The notes below the pieces were generated by a model. The model made no database searches and was not told where the DNA came from. It saw only the letters and a list, made by a program, of their open reading frames with translations. Positions 1 to 9,328 of a stretch of 64,000 bases of DNA are shown in pieces (within the stretch, counting starts at the first letter, position 1; every line of letters begins with the position of its first letter). The stretch is taken from the IMG/VR virus record IMGVR_UViG_3300037189_022865, positions 1 to 64,000 of that record; one strand, 5' to 3'. The DNA is from a virus. A program made the translations under genes and the position numbers.

Positions 1-672
1 AGTTTTTTGCTCCATCATTTGTTTTTGACGTTCCTGCTGAATCTTAGCTTCTTGAATCATACCATACTTCTTCTGTTCTTGTAAGGAAAGAAGTTCTCTA
101 TAAGACTCGGCAGCTTCAGAAGCCAATTCATCTTCATCTTCTGCTATTCTTGAAACTATTTTATTTATCTTTTCATCCGGATAATTAGATGTTTCTCTTA
201 ATGCTAAATACACGGCTCTTCTTTGTCCTTCTGTTGTTGATATATCAACAGTTGCAAGAGGGTCTTGCGTGTACATATTCATAAAGTCAACTACAGAATT
301 TCCACCATTAGCTACATATTCTAACACAGGTTTAAAATCATCTGGAAGACTATTAAAGATTGTCTCTAGTGCTTCTTGTTGACGCTTTTGTTTTGTGTAT
401 TGAAATACTTGCTGAAGTTGATCTGGTGTACCCTTAAAATCAAACTCTTCAGGAATATCTACAAGTTCATTTTGCTGTAGAAAATCTATGTAAGCTTGTA
501 GCTTATCATCTACTTCTTCAGATGGTTCTTGTGGAGGTTCCGAAGGGGACTGGGGCTCTTCATTAACTGGAGTTTCTTCGTTTTCCTGTTCTATTTCAGT
601 AGGTTCTTCAGTAGTTTGTGCTTTAGTGTCTCCAAACATTGAGGAGAAAAAGTCATCGTTTTCGTTTATCAT
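1..672 (-). CDS. Scaffold-like structural protein, 3' part outside window
   Basis: The reading frame opens with ATG at 672 and stays open to the left edge (224 codons visible), so the C-terminus is missing. The N-terminal 65 residues are very acidic and rich in Glu, Pro, Gln and Thr. They are followed by charged, helix-prone sequence with Gln/Glu/Lys-rich segments near the edge. It lies directly downstream of the portal gene on the same strand, where crAss-like phages carry a scaffold-like structural protein before the major capsid protein. Function is inferred from this position and composition; no catalytic motif is visible. Confidence 0.6.
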   Translation of the reverse strand, partial: MINENDDFFSSMFGDTKAQTTEEPTEIEQENEETPVNEEPQSPSEPPQEPSEEVDDKLQAYIDFLQQNELVDIPEEFDFKGTPDQLQQVFQYTKQKRQQEALETIFNSLPDDFKPVLEYVANGGNSVVDFMNMYTQDPLATVDISTTEGQRRAVYLALRETSNYPDEKINKIVSRIAEDEDELASEAAESYRELLSLQEQKKYGMIQEAKIQQERQKQMMEQKT

Positions 673-746
673 GTAAAATTACTATGTTTATTATTGTGCA
701 ACAAAAGACTTAGTTAAAAATCGTTTTTATTTATATAGCCAAGTTA

Positions 747-3167
747 CTATTTGGATGATTTTCTAGCTTTTATTTTAAGGTCTTTCTCTTTTAGGTCTGA
801 TTCTTTTTCAAATTTCTTTTCAGCTAAATCAAGTTCTCTCTCACGTAGATTTTGATCCGAAATAAATTTCTGTATCTCGAGTGGATCAGGAATACCGTTA
901 TTATCTATATCAATATCCTTTTGGAATTTAAATACTTCTATCTGAGCTAAACGTTCTTTATGTTCAAAGAGCCTGTCTTGCATCATTATATCAAACTGTT
1001 GTTGAGCTTGTTGCTGCTGTTGGGCTGCTTCTATTTGCTGCTGTTGAGATTGTTGTTCCCGCTTAAAGGTTTCTTCTTCAGACTGTCTGATAGCCGCTTT
1101 AAGTTCGGCAGAAGAATTCGCTTCGTAAAGAGTAATAAGATCAGAGAATGTAGCGCGATTTGTATTAAGTAGGCCATCAGATATACTTTTAAGAGCTGAG
1201 AACATTTCGTATTCTTTGCCAGAGTCTGTAAGGAAAACACCTAGGTCGCAATTAGAAACATCTTCTGGAGAAAGTTCAAGTGTAGAAAGAGACATATCAT
1301 CTAACACGTACTGCTTAATAATCGACTTACCTTTCCAAACGTGCTGAGCAACATGGATAAGAGCAGTTAATGCTTTTTCCCACATCTTGGCATGGCTTTG
1401 GAAGTATATCTCAGTAATAAGAGCTGACATTTGTATATTACTCTGAGCATTTGATACAGCTTCAGTTGGAGTAGTTTGTCCTTCTCTTTGTCTAGATACA
1501 CCGGCTACTTCAGAGATCTGGTTATCAAGAGCTGCAAGTATATTAATGTAGTTCATTATATACTGCATATTCGACATATCTGTTTCTGAAGCTATCTTAC
1601 CTCTTTGAGCTTGTCCTGGTTCATCCGCATTTGCAAGAGGATTGAATATATCAAGGTTCATTTCCTTAAGATAATAGAGTGTTTTCTCTATACCAATTTT
1701 TGGATCAACCATAGATACATCAAAGTGGAATACCTTACCTTGATCTTGAGCAATGAGCTTTTTAAGCTTATGCATTACTATAAAGTAAAGATACTGAAAA
1801 GGTTTCATTCTATCCATCAAGGAAACAGACTCAGCATTTGTAGCATTATAAACTATGCCATGATATCCTAAGGAAACATCATAAGGATCGTCCATAGATC
1901 TAAACTGAACTTCTTTAGGGCCAACCATAGTGTAAATATCGTGACCTATTTTAGTAGCGGTCCATACCTCTGGAATATAATCCCAATTAAGTTTATATAC
2001 GGAATCTTCTAATTTCCAAATGTAGTACTCAGTCTTTACACCATATCTACCACGAACTATTTCTTTGGTAAACTCAGTGGGGATTTCAAAGTCCTCAGAA
2101 ACAATAGTAGTTTCTTCTTCACCATACTCATTAAACATAGTAAGAAATCCTACTTTTCTTTGGGATACCCATTCAACGTGTGATACACGCACGTCCGTGT
2201 GCGAGCTTTTTCCATAAGATCCTTGGGTAGTTGTATAAGTATCGTGATAGACTGGATCATAAGGAAGATTACCATACTTGGCGTTTTGCTCCATAGAAAA
2301 TTCTCTAAGTGCATTTGTATCACCAAAAGCAGTATCTATCTTCTCAATATCTTCTTGAGATAAATACTTTCCATAACGATCTAGTACCTCTGCTTGCGTC
2401 ATAAATGTAGTATAACCAGCGTAAAGAGATTTTTGAATCCACTTTGTTTCTCCACTCTTATGGTAGAAAAATCCTAGTGGATTAATAACTTCAATATGTG
2501 GTTCATCTCCATTAGTACCTACATAAACTACTTCTTCTCCAGATATAAGGGCATGCTTAAAAGCATCGGTCTTAATATCTTTTATATCCATTTTACGATA
2601 AAGATACTGAAGAATATTTTGAGCAAGTATTTCTCTCCTTTCACGATAAGAATACCTCATATATTTATCAAGATCTTTTGGATTAATGATATGCTCTTGA
2701 TGAACTTCTAAGAGCTCTGGGGAATAAATGTCAGAGAGAGAAGAGATTGTTTGTTTTATTACAGAATCAATATAATTACGAAGCATTGCATCTCTTTGGG
2801 AGAGCTTTGAACGAACTCCTTCTGCGTTTACTAATATTGTCCTAAAGTTAAAGGGCCTTTTAGATTCATCAGAAAGAAGTATTTGTATTTTATTATAAGT
2901 CTTATTGTAGGGTTGTATAGCGTCTTTAAATTGACCTACATCAAGTCCTAATGGGTTACACTCTCTTTCAAAATCAAACTGGTTTAGCTGATTATTGTAA
3001 AGTTGGTAATTTGATAATTTTCTTTGGTAGGAAGAGTTATACTTATTCACAACTCCTTCATCTTGAGGAGAGTATGACAGTATAGAATCTACCACATCCT
3101 TTGCCCACTTAAAGTTACTAGAAGCTTTACGTGAATAAGGAAGGCGTTGTTTTGGGAAGTTGTACAT
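747..3167 (-). CDS. Portal protein
   Basis: 806 residues, ending in TAG. Size and position immediately after TerL match the portal of crAss-like phages, the ring through which DNA enters the capsid. The C-terminal quarter is a long Gln/Glu/Lys-rich helical tail (runs such as QQSQQQQIEAAQQQQQ) typical of portal C-terminal extensions. The start ATG lies 41 bases inside the TerL 3' end, so the two are translationally coupled. It contains no in-frame TGA. The assignment is by context and general architecture rather than by a single motif. Confidence 0.75.
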   Translation of the reverse strand: MYNFPKQRLPYSRKASSNFKWAKDVVDSILSYSPQDEGVVNKYNSSYQRKLSNYQLYNNQLNQFDFERECNPLGLDVGQFKDAIQPYNKTYNKIQILLSDESKRPFNFRTILVNAEGVRSKLSQRDAMLRNYIDSVIKQTISSLSDIYSPELLEVHQEHIINPKDLDKYMRYSYRERREILAQNILQYLYRKMDIKDIKTDAFKHALISGEEVVYVGTNGDEPHIEVINPLGFFYHKSGETKWIQKSLYAGYTTFMTQAEVLDRYGKYLSQEDIEKIDTAFGDTNALREFSMEQNAKYGNLPYDPVYHDTYTTTQGSYGKSSHTDVRVSHVEWVSQRKVGFLTMFNEYGEEETTIVSEDFEIPTEFTKEIVRGRYGVKTEYYIWKLEDSVYKLNWDYIPEVWTATKIGHDIYTMVGPKEVQFRSMDDPYDVSLGYHGIVYNATNAESVSLMDRMKPFQYLYFIVMHKLKKLIAQDQGKVFHFDVSMVDPKIGIEKTLYYLKEMNLDIFNPLANADEPGQAQRGKIASETDMSNMQYIMNYINILAALDNQISEVAGVSRQREGQTTPTEAVSNAQSNIQMSALITEIYFQSHAKMWEKALTALIHVAQHVWKGKSIIKQYVLDDMSLSTLELSPEDVSNCDLGVFLTDSGKEYEMFSALKSISDGLLNTNRATFSDLITLYEANSSAELKAAIRQSEEETFKREQQSQQQQIEAAQQQQQAQQQFDIMMQDRLFEHKERLAQIEVFKFQKDIDIDNNGIPDPLEIQKFISDQNLRERELDLAEKKFEKESDLKEKDLKIKARKSSK

Positions 3168-5367
3168 TGAATAGTCTGGTGTTGTTTACAAATAACCTAT
3201 CAAAGTCTTTCTCAAATTGAGAAAGCTCCTTATCGGTTATGGATTTTTTGCGACTAAGATTGGATATTTCTTCTAGACCTAAAACACATCCTATTAACGA
3301 AGATACCCTATCAAAGTTGCCATCGAGGTTATAAGAGATTAATTCTTGTAATAATCCTATATCGGGTATTACATCTAAATTGCGTCTATTATCTCCTCTT
3401 TCTTCTAAGAGGAAAGAACGAACATATTGAAGTGCTTCTCATTTAACTTTATCGTTTGATAGGGGGTAACCATAAATAATCTGGGGCCCTGTATCATAAG
3501 AAGCTTTTTTATTAAAAATAGTAACTGGTTGTCTAGCCAAAAGATCTAGACGGCGTATTTTATCAAAATAATCTTTTACGTTACCTACGTTATTCTCAAA
3601 GTATATTTTAGCATTACCATAAAACAAGGAGAGTTTGTATAACGTCTCATTAACTTGATTTTTACCTAAGTAAGGTCTACCTATATATGTAGCAACTATT
3701 TCTGAATATCCAACAGTGGAAGGATACTTGTTAGTCTTCATAACATAGACGGCAGCTAAAGATCCACCAGTTGAAGTATCATCTTTATAAGGGTCACAAC
3801 CTATTATATAAGCTCCTTCTGGAACATGATCATCTACTAGTTTTGGGAATTCGTATATCATAACCGCTCCTTCTACATCATCTCCTTCGTAAGGAAATCT
3901 TGTTATAGCAGTTAGTTTAGTATTTATTTCATAACTAACTCCATTATAAACTTTAGCGGCGGGATCAAAAAACAGAGTCACTTTATTAGAGTAATCCTCC
4001 ATCTTTTGAGATTGCACTTCTGAAAGACGTCTTCTAAGTTCTGCTGTTGGGAATATATTAGCAGTCTTGGTTAAGAACATTTCTGAAGGAACTATTGGAC
4101 GATATTGAAGCTCTTTATTTAAAGCTTCGGAACCACCTGAATCTCCAGCTTTTTGTTTTCTAACCTGAAGAAGGGCTTTTTTAGCTGCCTCTTCATTTGT
4201 AACTCAGTTCTCATCTTTATACTCATTAAGAACTTGGTAAGCTGGTAGAAAGTATCCTATTTGACCCCTATGCTCCCATATATCTTCAAACGTTAAGATA
4301 TCATATCTGTTAGGTTCGTAAAACATTTCAGAAGCATCAATAGTTCCTTTCTCCATATCACCACCAGTACCAATCATCATAAGCATACCTGTTTTCCTAA
4401 GACCGTTACGAAGGTTATCCACCGTATTTGTATAAACCTGTTTTAAGTTGGAGAACATACCTATCTCTTCTAATACTAAAAGAAGAGGTCGAGTACCTTG
4501 AGCTGCAAATGGGTTAGCAGAAAAAGACCTATGCTTAATAGATGACTTAGATCCCGCAATTATCCAAGCTCCATTCTCACGTTTTTTATACTCAGCAACT
4601 ATCTCTTTATTAACATCCCAAGATCCCCTGAATCTTTTAGAAAAAGGAGCTGGGTAGGTCCTGTCAAAAGTAGATATCTTACCGGGAAGCCAATCAAATG
4701 CATCCCTTGTCTTTTTAAGTAGATCTGCTGATTTATCTGACTTTTCAGCACCAACTAATATCTCAGCTGGGGAGGGATACTTTATACTTTCTTCATTATA
4801 ATAAGTAGCTCCATCAAAAAGATAGTTGTGTGCTATAAGTCCCGATACCTGATAAGACTTACCAGATTCTCGAGATCCAAGAAGCATAAAATTCTGTAGA
4901 TTATTCTCAAACAGAGGAGCACCTAAGGGATAATCATAGGTTTGGAATAAAGCCTTTCGCGCGGGAATGTAAGTTTTACGAGAACCTGTGGAAGACATAG
5001 TATTTGGATAATACTTTAATAAGGTATCATCATCTATATCTGTTAAAAGTATTCTATGAGAGGAGTATTCATCATCGTCTTTAAAACCAGAGAATCCACG
5101 GGCTTCGGTGTAATAATTAAAAAAGTTATATTCTACATCCCTGAGTCAAGGTCTACCAAAAGACTTTACAGATGAGTGAATAGATTTATTTAGCCTTATT
5201 GTATGGAAGTTTATATAATAGTAAAGGGCTGGGGGAACAAATGTCCCGCCAGCCCAGTAACCTTCGATACAACGCCGTTTCTGTTCGCGTCAAAATGTTT
5301 TATAATCTATTGATAGAGGATGATACTCAGGGACTTCTTTTATTATAAAGTCTCTGTTATTGAACAT
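3127..5367 (-). CDS. terL: Terminase large subunit, read through four in-frame TGA (Trp) codons
   Basis: With TGA read as Trp the frame is open from ATG 5367 to TAA 3127 (746 residues). Under the standard code it breaks into fragments at TGA 5292-5290, 5148-5146, 4206-4204 and 3441-3439. The fragments form one packaging motor: a Walker A-like segment GSRESGKS after the N-terminal region, a Walker B-like LLLVLEEIG, and a C-terminal nuclease domain containing IIGCDPYKDD. Trp fits each TGA context (FW-REQKR, GRPW-LRD, KVKW-EAL). The start overlaps the GroEL-like stop by 11 bases. Confidence 0.93.
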
Positions 5368-6967
5368 AGTCTGGTGATGGTGGAGTATATGGGGGCGTCC
5401 TATCTACATTAACCATCGCAGTGTCAGAAAGAATTATCATATTAGCTGCAGAAACAGCATTCTTAACTGCTTGTGTAACTACCATAGTTGGATCAATAAT
5501 ACCAGCTGCTTTTAAATCTTTATACTCAAAGCTTTTAGCATCGAATCCAAAACTAGTGTCCGTGGACGCCTCTAATGTAGCAAGTACCATATCTGGGCTC
5601 TTACCCGCATTAAAAACTATACGTCTAAGTGGCTCTTTTATAGCATTAACGTATGCTTTTGTTATAGGATCATCAGTAGTTATCTTAGATGAAGCATAAA
5701 GAAGTGCAGTACCACCTCCGGGGAGATAACCTTCAACGATTGTTGCTGCAATAGCTTTAAGAGCATCTTCTACCCTATCTTTTTTCTCTTTTAATTCTGT
5801 TTCTGTAGCAGCCCCAACATTAATAATTGCTACTTTAGCTTTAAGATCCGCAAGTCTTTTCTGATACTGTTGTAAAAGATATGGATTATCAGAATCTTGG
5901 AGCATTTTAGAGTTTATTAATTGAACTCTTTGGTCAACCTTATCAGCGTTTTTATCTGGATTAATAAATACAGTCTTATCTTTAGAGATAACTACCTTTT
6001 CTGCAGACCCAAAATTAATAGGGGAAACATCAAGGGTTGCTCTAGAGGCATCTGTTGTTGTAAATATGGTAGAAGAGGTTATAGCCGCAAGATCTTGAAG
6101 CAGTTCCGCTCTATTTTCTCCATAAGAAGGAGCTTCTACAGCAACTACAGATATTCTTTGTTGTAACTTATTAATTATAAGGAGCTGTAAAGCTTGACCA
6201 TCAATAGCATCAGCAATAATAAGGAGCGGCTTTCTACGAGATGCTGCATACTCCAAAATTGGGATTACTTCATCTGTGTGTCTAAGCTTATTATCAGTAA
6301 TAAAAATAAGGGGGTTTTCTAAAACTGCTTCTCCTTTAGCGGAATCTGTAATAAAATAAGGTGAAGCATAACCTTTGGATATAGATACTCCAGGTACAGT
6401 CTCAAGATAAGTGTTACCTGTCTTAGATTCTCCCATAGACACTAAACCATCTGTACCAACATACTCATAAGCAGAAAGAATGAGGGCACCAATGTCAGAA
6501 TCATTATTAGCAGATATAGTAGCCACATCATAAATATCTTGTGGCTTAAGTTCTCCAGTAGATAACTTATTAAGCTGTACAATAGTCTGGTGTTTTAAAG
6601 TCTCAAAGACTCTTTTAATTTCTATGGGTTGATAACCAACAGAAATAAGTTTAAATGCCTCTTGTACTAAAGCCGAAGCAATAACAGTTGAGGTAGTAGT
6701 ACCATCTCCAGCAGTAGAAGCAGTTTTAGCAGCAGCTTGCTTAAGAATATCCACAGCTAAGTTCTCAACTGGATCTTCTAAAGCTATATGTTTAGCAACT
6801 GTTACACCATCTTTAGTTACAGTAGTTGCTCCATAGGGAGTTTCGATTATTACATTCTTACCCATTGGTCCTAATGTAGATCCAACAGCATTAGAAATTT
6901 TTTCTACACCTTTAAGTAATTTTTCTCTTGTTTCTTCTTTAAACGTAACTTGTTTAGTTGGCGTCAT
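5357..6967 (-). CDS. groEL: GroEL-family chaperonin (Cpn60)
   Basis: 536 residues, close to the usual 540-550 of GroEL. Family signatures are visible: the N-terminal NAVGSTLGPMGKNVII segment, the ATP-site motif AGDGTTTSTV, and the C-terminal equatorial segment LPGGGTALLYA. GroEL folds substrate proteins in an ATP-driven ring with GroES. The C-terminus ends in a Pro/Tyr-rich tail rather than the bacterial GGM repeats. It sits in the virion assembly operon just upstream of terL (overlap 11 bases), which suggests folding of capsid or other virion proteins. A GroES-like gene lies about 3 kb upstream on the same strand. There is no in-frame TGA; the stop is TAA. Confidence 0.93.
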   Translation of the reverse strand: MTPTKQVTFKEETREKLLKGVEKISNAVGSTLGPMGKNVIIETPYGATTVTKDGVTVAKHIALEDPVENLAVDILKQAAAKTASTAGDGTTTSTVIASALVQEAFKLISVGYQPIEIKRVFETLKHQTIVQLNKLSTGELKPQDIYDVATISANNDSDIGALILSAYEYVGTDGLVSMGESKTGNTYLETVPGVSISKGYASPYFITDSAKGEAVLENPLIFITDNKLRHTDEVIPILEYAASRRKPLLIIADAIDGQALQLLIINKLQQRISVVAVEAPSYGENRAELLQDLAAITSSTIFTTTDASRATLDVSPINFGSAEKVVISKDKTVFINPDKNADKVDQRVQLINSKMLQDSDNPYLLQQYQKRLADLKAKVAIINVGAATETELKEKKDRVEDALKAIAATIVEGYLPGGGTALLYASSKITTDDPITKAYVNAIKEPLRRIVFNAGKSPDMVLATLEASTDTSFGFDAKSFEYKDLKAAGIIDPTMVVTQAVKNAVSAANMIILSDTAMVNVDRTPPYTPPSPDYVQ

Positions 6968-7184
6968 TTTGTAAATCTTTTAATTTGTCCAAATTAAGGG
7001 GTGAATTTTTATACCAAGTATTAGGATGATGATTCTTAACGTGAGTAAGTAAGTTCATCTTTAAATTAGATGTCATAGAATCAACATAAGTATCCATTTT
7101 ATGGAATTCATCCTGTGGTATTGTTACAGAAAGCTCTTGCTCGTATGGCCAAAGCTCATATTTAATTGATACTTTGATCTTCAT
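6954..7184 (-). CDS. Small hypothetical protein
   Basis: 76 residues from ATG 7184, about 7 bases after the stop of the upstream 45-residue gene. The same frame extends upstream to another ATG at 7220, but that would overlap the preceding gene. The sequence is mildly basic with no recognisable domain. Its 3' end overlaps the chaperonin start by 14 bases, so it belongs to the same tightly packed operon. Confidence 0.6.
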   Translation of the reverse strand: MKIKVSIKYELWPYEQELSVTIPQDEFHKMDTYVDSMTSNLKMNLLTHVKNHHPNTWYKNSPLNLDKLKDLQNDAN

Positions 7185-7191
7185 TTTGAGT

Positions 7192-7329
7192 TTAGTTAAC
7201 TCTATAGAGCCAATTTGCAATATCTGCGTCGTGCACAGCGTCTTTTTGTGTAACCATATTCATTCTGTACTCAGAAAGAAGATAATTACCAAAGTCTATG
7301 AGTTCAGTAAGTGTAAATTTATTTTCCAT
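7192..7329 (-). CDS. Small hypothetical protein (45 aa)
   Basis: Short frame from ATG 7329 to TAA 7192, 45 residues starting MENKFTLTELIDF. Its start overlaps the previous stop in a TAATG arrangement, which supports real translation despite the size. The sequence is helical and acidic (DAVHDADIANW). No function recognised. Confidence 0.55.
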   Translation of the reverse strand: MENKFTLTELIDFGNYLLSEYRMNMVTQKDAVHDADIANWLYRVN

Positions 7330-7628
7330 TATATACTTGTGTCTAAGGTTGGTTTTGGTGGCGTATCATTTTCTATACTTATACCACCATCGTTATCAGG
7401 ATTGATCATTTTAAGTAGATTTTCTGCTTGTACTTTAAGATAATAAGTATTACCATCCGTAGTAGAGATAGCAGAATATCTTTTTAAGTCATCTGGAACG
7501 TCTGTGTCTTTTACAATCTTTCTAATAGTAACTATTTGAGACGTATTTATCCATATTGGTATTTCAAAAAAGGAATTCTCTTCTAAAGAATCCCCTTCAG
7601 CCATTAATAGTGAAGTTTTTATCCACAT
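7329..7628 (-). CDS. Hypothetical protein
   Basis: 99 residues, starting MWIKTSLL and ending in TAA that overlaps the next ATG. The middle contains VTIRKIVKDTD and a beta-rich stretch TTDGNTYYLKVQAENL, suggestive of a small beta-sandwich, but no family is recognised. It is the first protein gene downstream of the UCA tRNA on this strand. Confidence 0.6.
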   Translation of the reverse strand: MWIKTSLLMAEGDSLEENSFFEIPIWINTSQIVTIRKIVKDTDVPDDLKRYSAISTTDGNTYYLKVQAENLLKMINPDNDGGISIENDTPPKPTLDTSI

Positions 7629-7643
7629 AAAATTAAGTTTTAG

Positions 7644-7736
7644 CGAGGGCTGAGGGAATCGAACCCCCGCACGCCTTTTGGAAGGGCGTGTTCAGCGATT
7701 TTGAAGATCGGTTAGTACCCAGCTACTGTAGCCCCC
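7644..7736 (-). tRNA. Opal-reading tRNA with UCA anticodon and long variable arm
   Basis: Read on the minus strand, the 5' acceptor strand GGGGGCT (7736-7730) pairs with AGCCCTC (7651-7645). The T arm is GGGGG-TTCGATT-CCCTC. The anticodon stem CGAT/ATCG encloses loop CTTCAAA, giving anticodon UCA, cognate to UGA. The D arm is a 4 bp AGTA/TACT stem. A 6 bp variable-arm stem CACGCC/GGCGTG makes it class II (about 93 nt). The discriminator is G and CCA is not encoded. In this phage UGA is read as Trp in conserved positions, so this tRNA is the obvious decoder, but a long variable arm is typical of Ser, Leu or Sec tRNAs, not Trp. Confidence 0.85.
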
Positions 7737-7753
7737 GTAAAGCCGCTATGGAA

Positions 7754-7780
7754 GTTCCCTGAATCTTACGACTAGGGAAC
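7754..7780 (-). other. Stem-loop with GUAA tetraloop upstream of the UCA tRNA
   Basis: On the minus strand GTTCCCT pairs with AGGGAAC around a top AGTC-GTAA-GATT, a GNRA-type tetraloop. It lies about 18 bases upstream of the tRNA 5' end. The same GTCGTAAGAT apex is found in two hairpins at 17137-17164 and 17235-17264. The role is unknown; it could be a leader or processing signal. Confidence 0.55.
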
Positions 7781-7894
7781 CGGGTCCATAAACGACTGTT
7801 ATCAGTTTTTCCCGCTGTAATTTAAATACTAGGGCGGGACCCTGTATCCTTCTCTTTTCTGGCAAAAGTTAAAATGAAGGCTTCTATACCACGA

Positions 7895-8608
7895 CTACCC
7901 AATAAGTTCAGGTTTATCAAATCCCCATGCTTCTAATGTAGCTTTAAAAGGAGCGTTTTCTAAATTATAAACTATGGAGAGCATTTCTCTAGCAATTTCT
8001 CTTATCTCTTTTTGAGCGTGATCATCCATCCTTTGATTAATAAAATTATGAAATGACCGCATATTAAACATAACATCCGCTGTTATCTGCGAATTATAAG
8101 TCTTAAAAAATCTAGCTGTTTCTTTAGCTCTTTTTCTACCAAGAACTGGTGTAAGTTCTTTAACAGCTTCATGATAATAAACATTCCCAAGTTTTGTATA
8201 CTCCTCTAGTATAGACAGAAGATCTTTATGGAATCTCTTAGACTTAACACCTTTCCAATCTTCTGGTAAATAGTATTTATCTTCTTTAAGTTCTTTATAT
8301 CTAGCTGACTCAGCATTAATAGAGGATATTCTATGCTTTAATAAATGTATGTGTGAAGCAATATCCGTAGTAACTAGGAAATGAACAATTCCCTTCTCAA
8401 ACGGAGATCCATGTGGAACTGGATGTGCATCCCAAAGCTGTTTAATTAAAGCGGGAATACGTTCTTTCTTTTCTGGAGTTAAATCTCTAGACGTAGATGT
8501 CCATGCAGAAAGAGCTATTACTTCATCTGAACCATAGTAACCTATAAGTTCAACTTTATTTGTGGAGGCGGCGGGAGTCGAACCCGCGTCTTCAGTATTA
8601 CTTTTCAT
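7895..8608 (-). CDS. thyX: Flavin-dependent thymidylate synthase (ThyX)
   Basis: 237 residues if read from ATG 8608, ending in TAG. The ThyX signature RHRxxSxNxxSxRY is present as KHRISSINAESARY. ThyX makes dTMP from dUMP using FAD and methylene-tetrahydrofolate, supplying thymidine for phage DNA. The start is odd. The only in-frame canonical start lies inside the tmRNA gene, so the first 15 or so codons coincide with the tmRNA 3' domain. Family members normally begin near KVELIGYYG. Either the ATG (with AAAGG a few bases upstream) is used, or translation begins at a non-canonical codon after the tmRNA. Confidence 0.9.
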   Translation of the reverse strand: MKSNTEDAGSTPAASTNKVELIGYYGSDEVIALSAWTSTSRDLTPEKKERIPALIKQLWDAHPVPHGSPFEKGIVHFLVTTDIASHIHLLKHRISSINAESARYKELKEDKYYLPEDWKGVKSKRFHKDLLSILEEYTKLGNVYYHEAVKELTPVLGRKRAKETARFFKTYNSQITADVMFNMRSFHNFINQRMDDHAQKEIREIAREMLSIVYNLENAPFKATLEAWGFDKPELIG

Positions 8609-8808
8609 TAACCTTTAAGTGTGATTTAATTTAAGCGTAAACTAATTCTAAAATTTCTACCTCTTGAGAAACGTAGCTGGTAGAGTTCTCCGGCACTATA
8701 AGTGCATCTGCGTAAGAGTTGTCATTTATTGTTATCTACTTAAGGCGTAGACGACCTTCATCACAGTTAATGTAAGCACTATATACCAAATCAATACCAG
8801 GCGCCCCC
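8563..8808 (-). ncRNA. ssrA: tmRNA (ssrA), short phage-encoded form
   Basis: The minus strand gives 5' GGGGGCG (8808-8802) pairing with CGCCTCC (8570-8564), a degenerate D arm CCTGGTATTGATTTGG, and a perfect T arm GCGGG-TTCGACT-CCCGC. This is the tRNA-like domain of tmRNA, about 246 nt in all, with discriminator A and no encoded CCA. Between the halves is an open frame starting around NDNSYADA and ending LVYA followed by TAA, about 31 codons, longer than the usual tag of about 10. tmRNA with SmpB rescues stalled ribosomes and tags products for proteolysis. The 3' end overlaps thyX. Confidence 0.75.
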
Positions 8809-8830
8809 ATAATAGTGGTGAAGAACACCA

Positions 8831-9328
8831 CTAAATTTCTCCTTTTTCAGAAGCAGATTCCTCTAAATCTCCATGAGTTTTAGTTTGACGTTCTTTAGCT
8901 AACCGCTCTAAAATAGATTCATACTGATCCCATAATTTGGGAGTATTTGCAACCATCTTATCTTTAGCTTCAAAGGTATCTAAAGAATAAGGTATAGAGG
9001 AAATAAACTCATCTCTTTCATGTAGCGTCTTTTCCCATCTCATAAGAGCCCTTTCTACTTTAGTAAGTAGATTATCTTCTACAAAAGAAAGAAGATCAGA
9101 GTAGGACTCCCATGAGAAGGAAGGATCAGAGATAAGGTAATCCTTATAAATAAGTTCTTGGCGTTCTTTAGGGGAAAGCTCAAAGAACTTAGAATCAGGG
9201 TGCGCGTATAAAAATATTGCTCATAAATGTTCAGAGGGTATTTCTAAAAAATCTTTTAATAGAACTGACAACTCAGGATTAGTAGAGAAAAAATCCTTAT
9301 GTATATCAAAACTATTTAGGAGCGTCAT
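8831..9328 (-). CDS. Conserved hypothetical protein with one in-frame TGA (Trp)
   Basis: 165 residues from ATG 9328 to TAA 8831 when TGA at 9223-9221 is read as Trp; the standard code leaves only a 70-residue C-terminal piece. The joined protein is continuous and helical, with LYAHPDSKFFELSPKERQ just after the recoded Trp. The start overlaps the stop of the upstream gene by 17 bases. No enzymatic motif is recognised. Confidence 0.75.

Noticed and set aside
747-3167. TAG reassigned to Gln, as in many other crAss-like phages.
   Set aside because: TAG ends the portal, thyX, HNH, GIY-YIG and several other genes at sensible places, and no conserved frame needs TAG as sense.
5421-5699. Plus-strand open frames opposite the GroEL gene, and many similar shadows opposite other minus-strand genes.
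   Set aside because: They mirror strongly conserved genes and show no independent coding signs.
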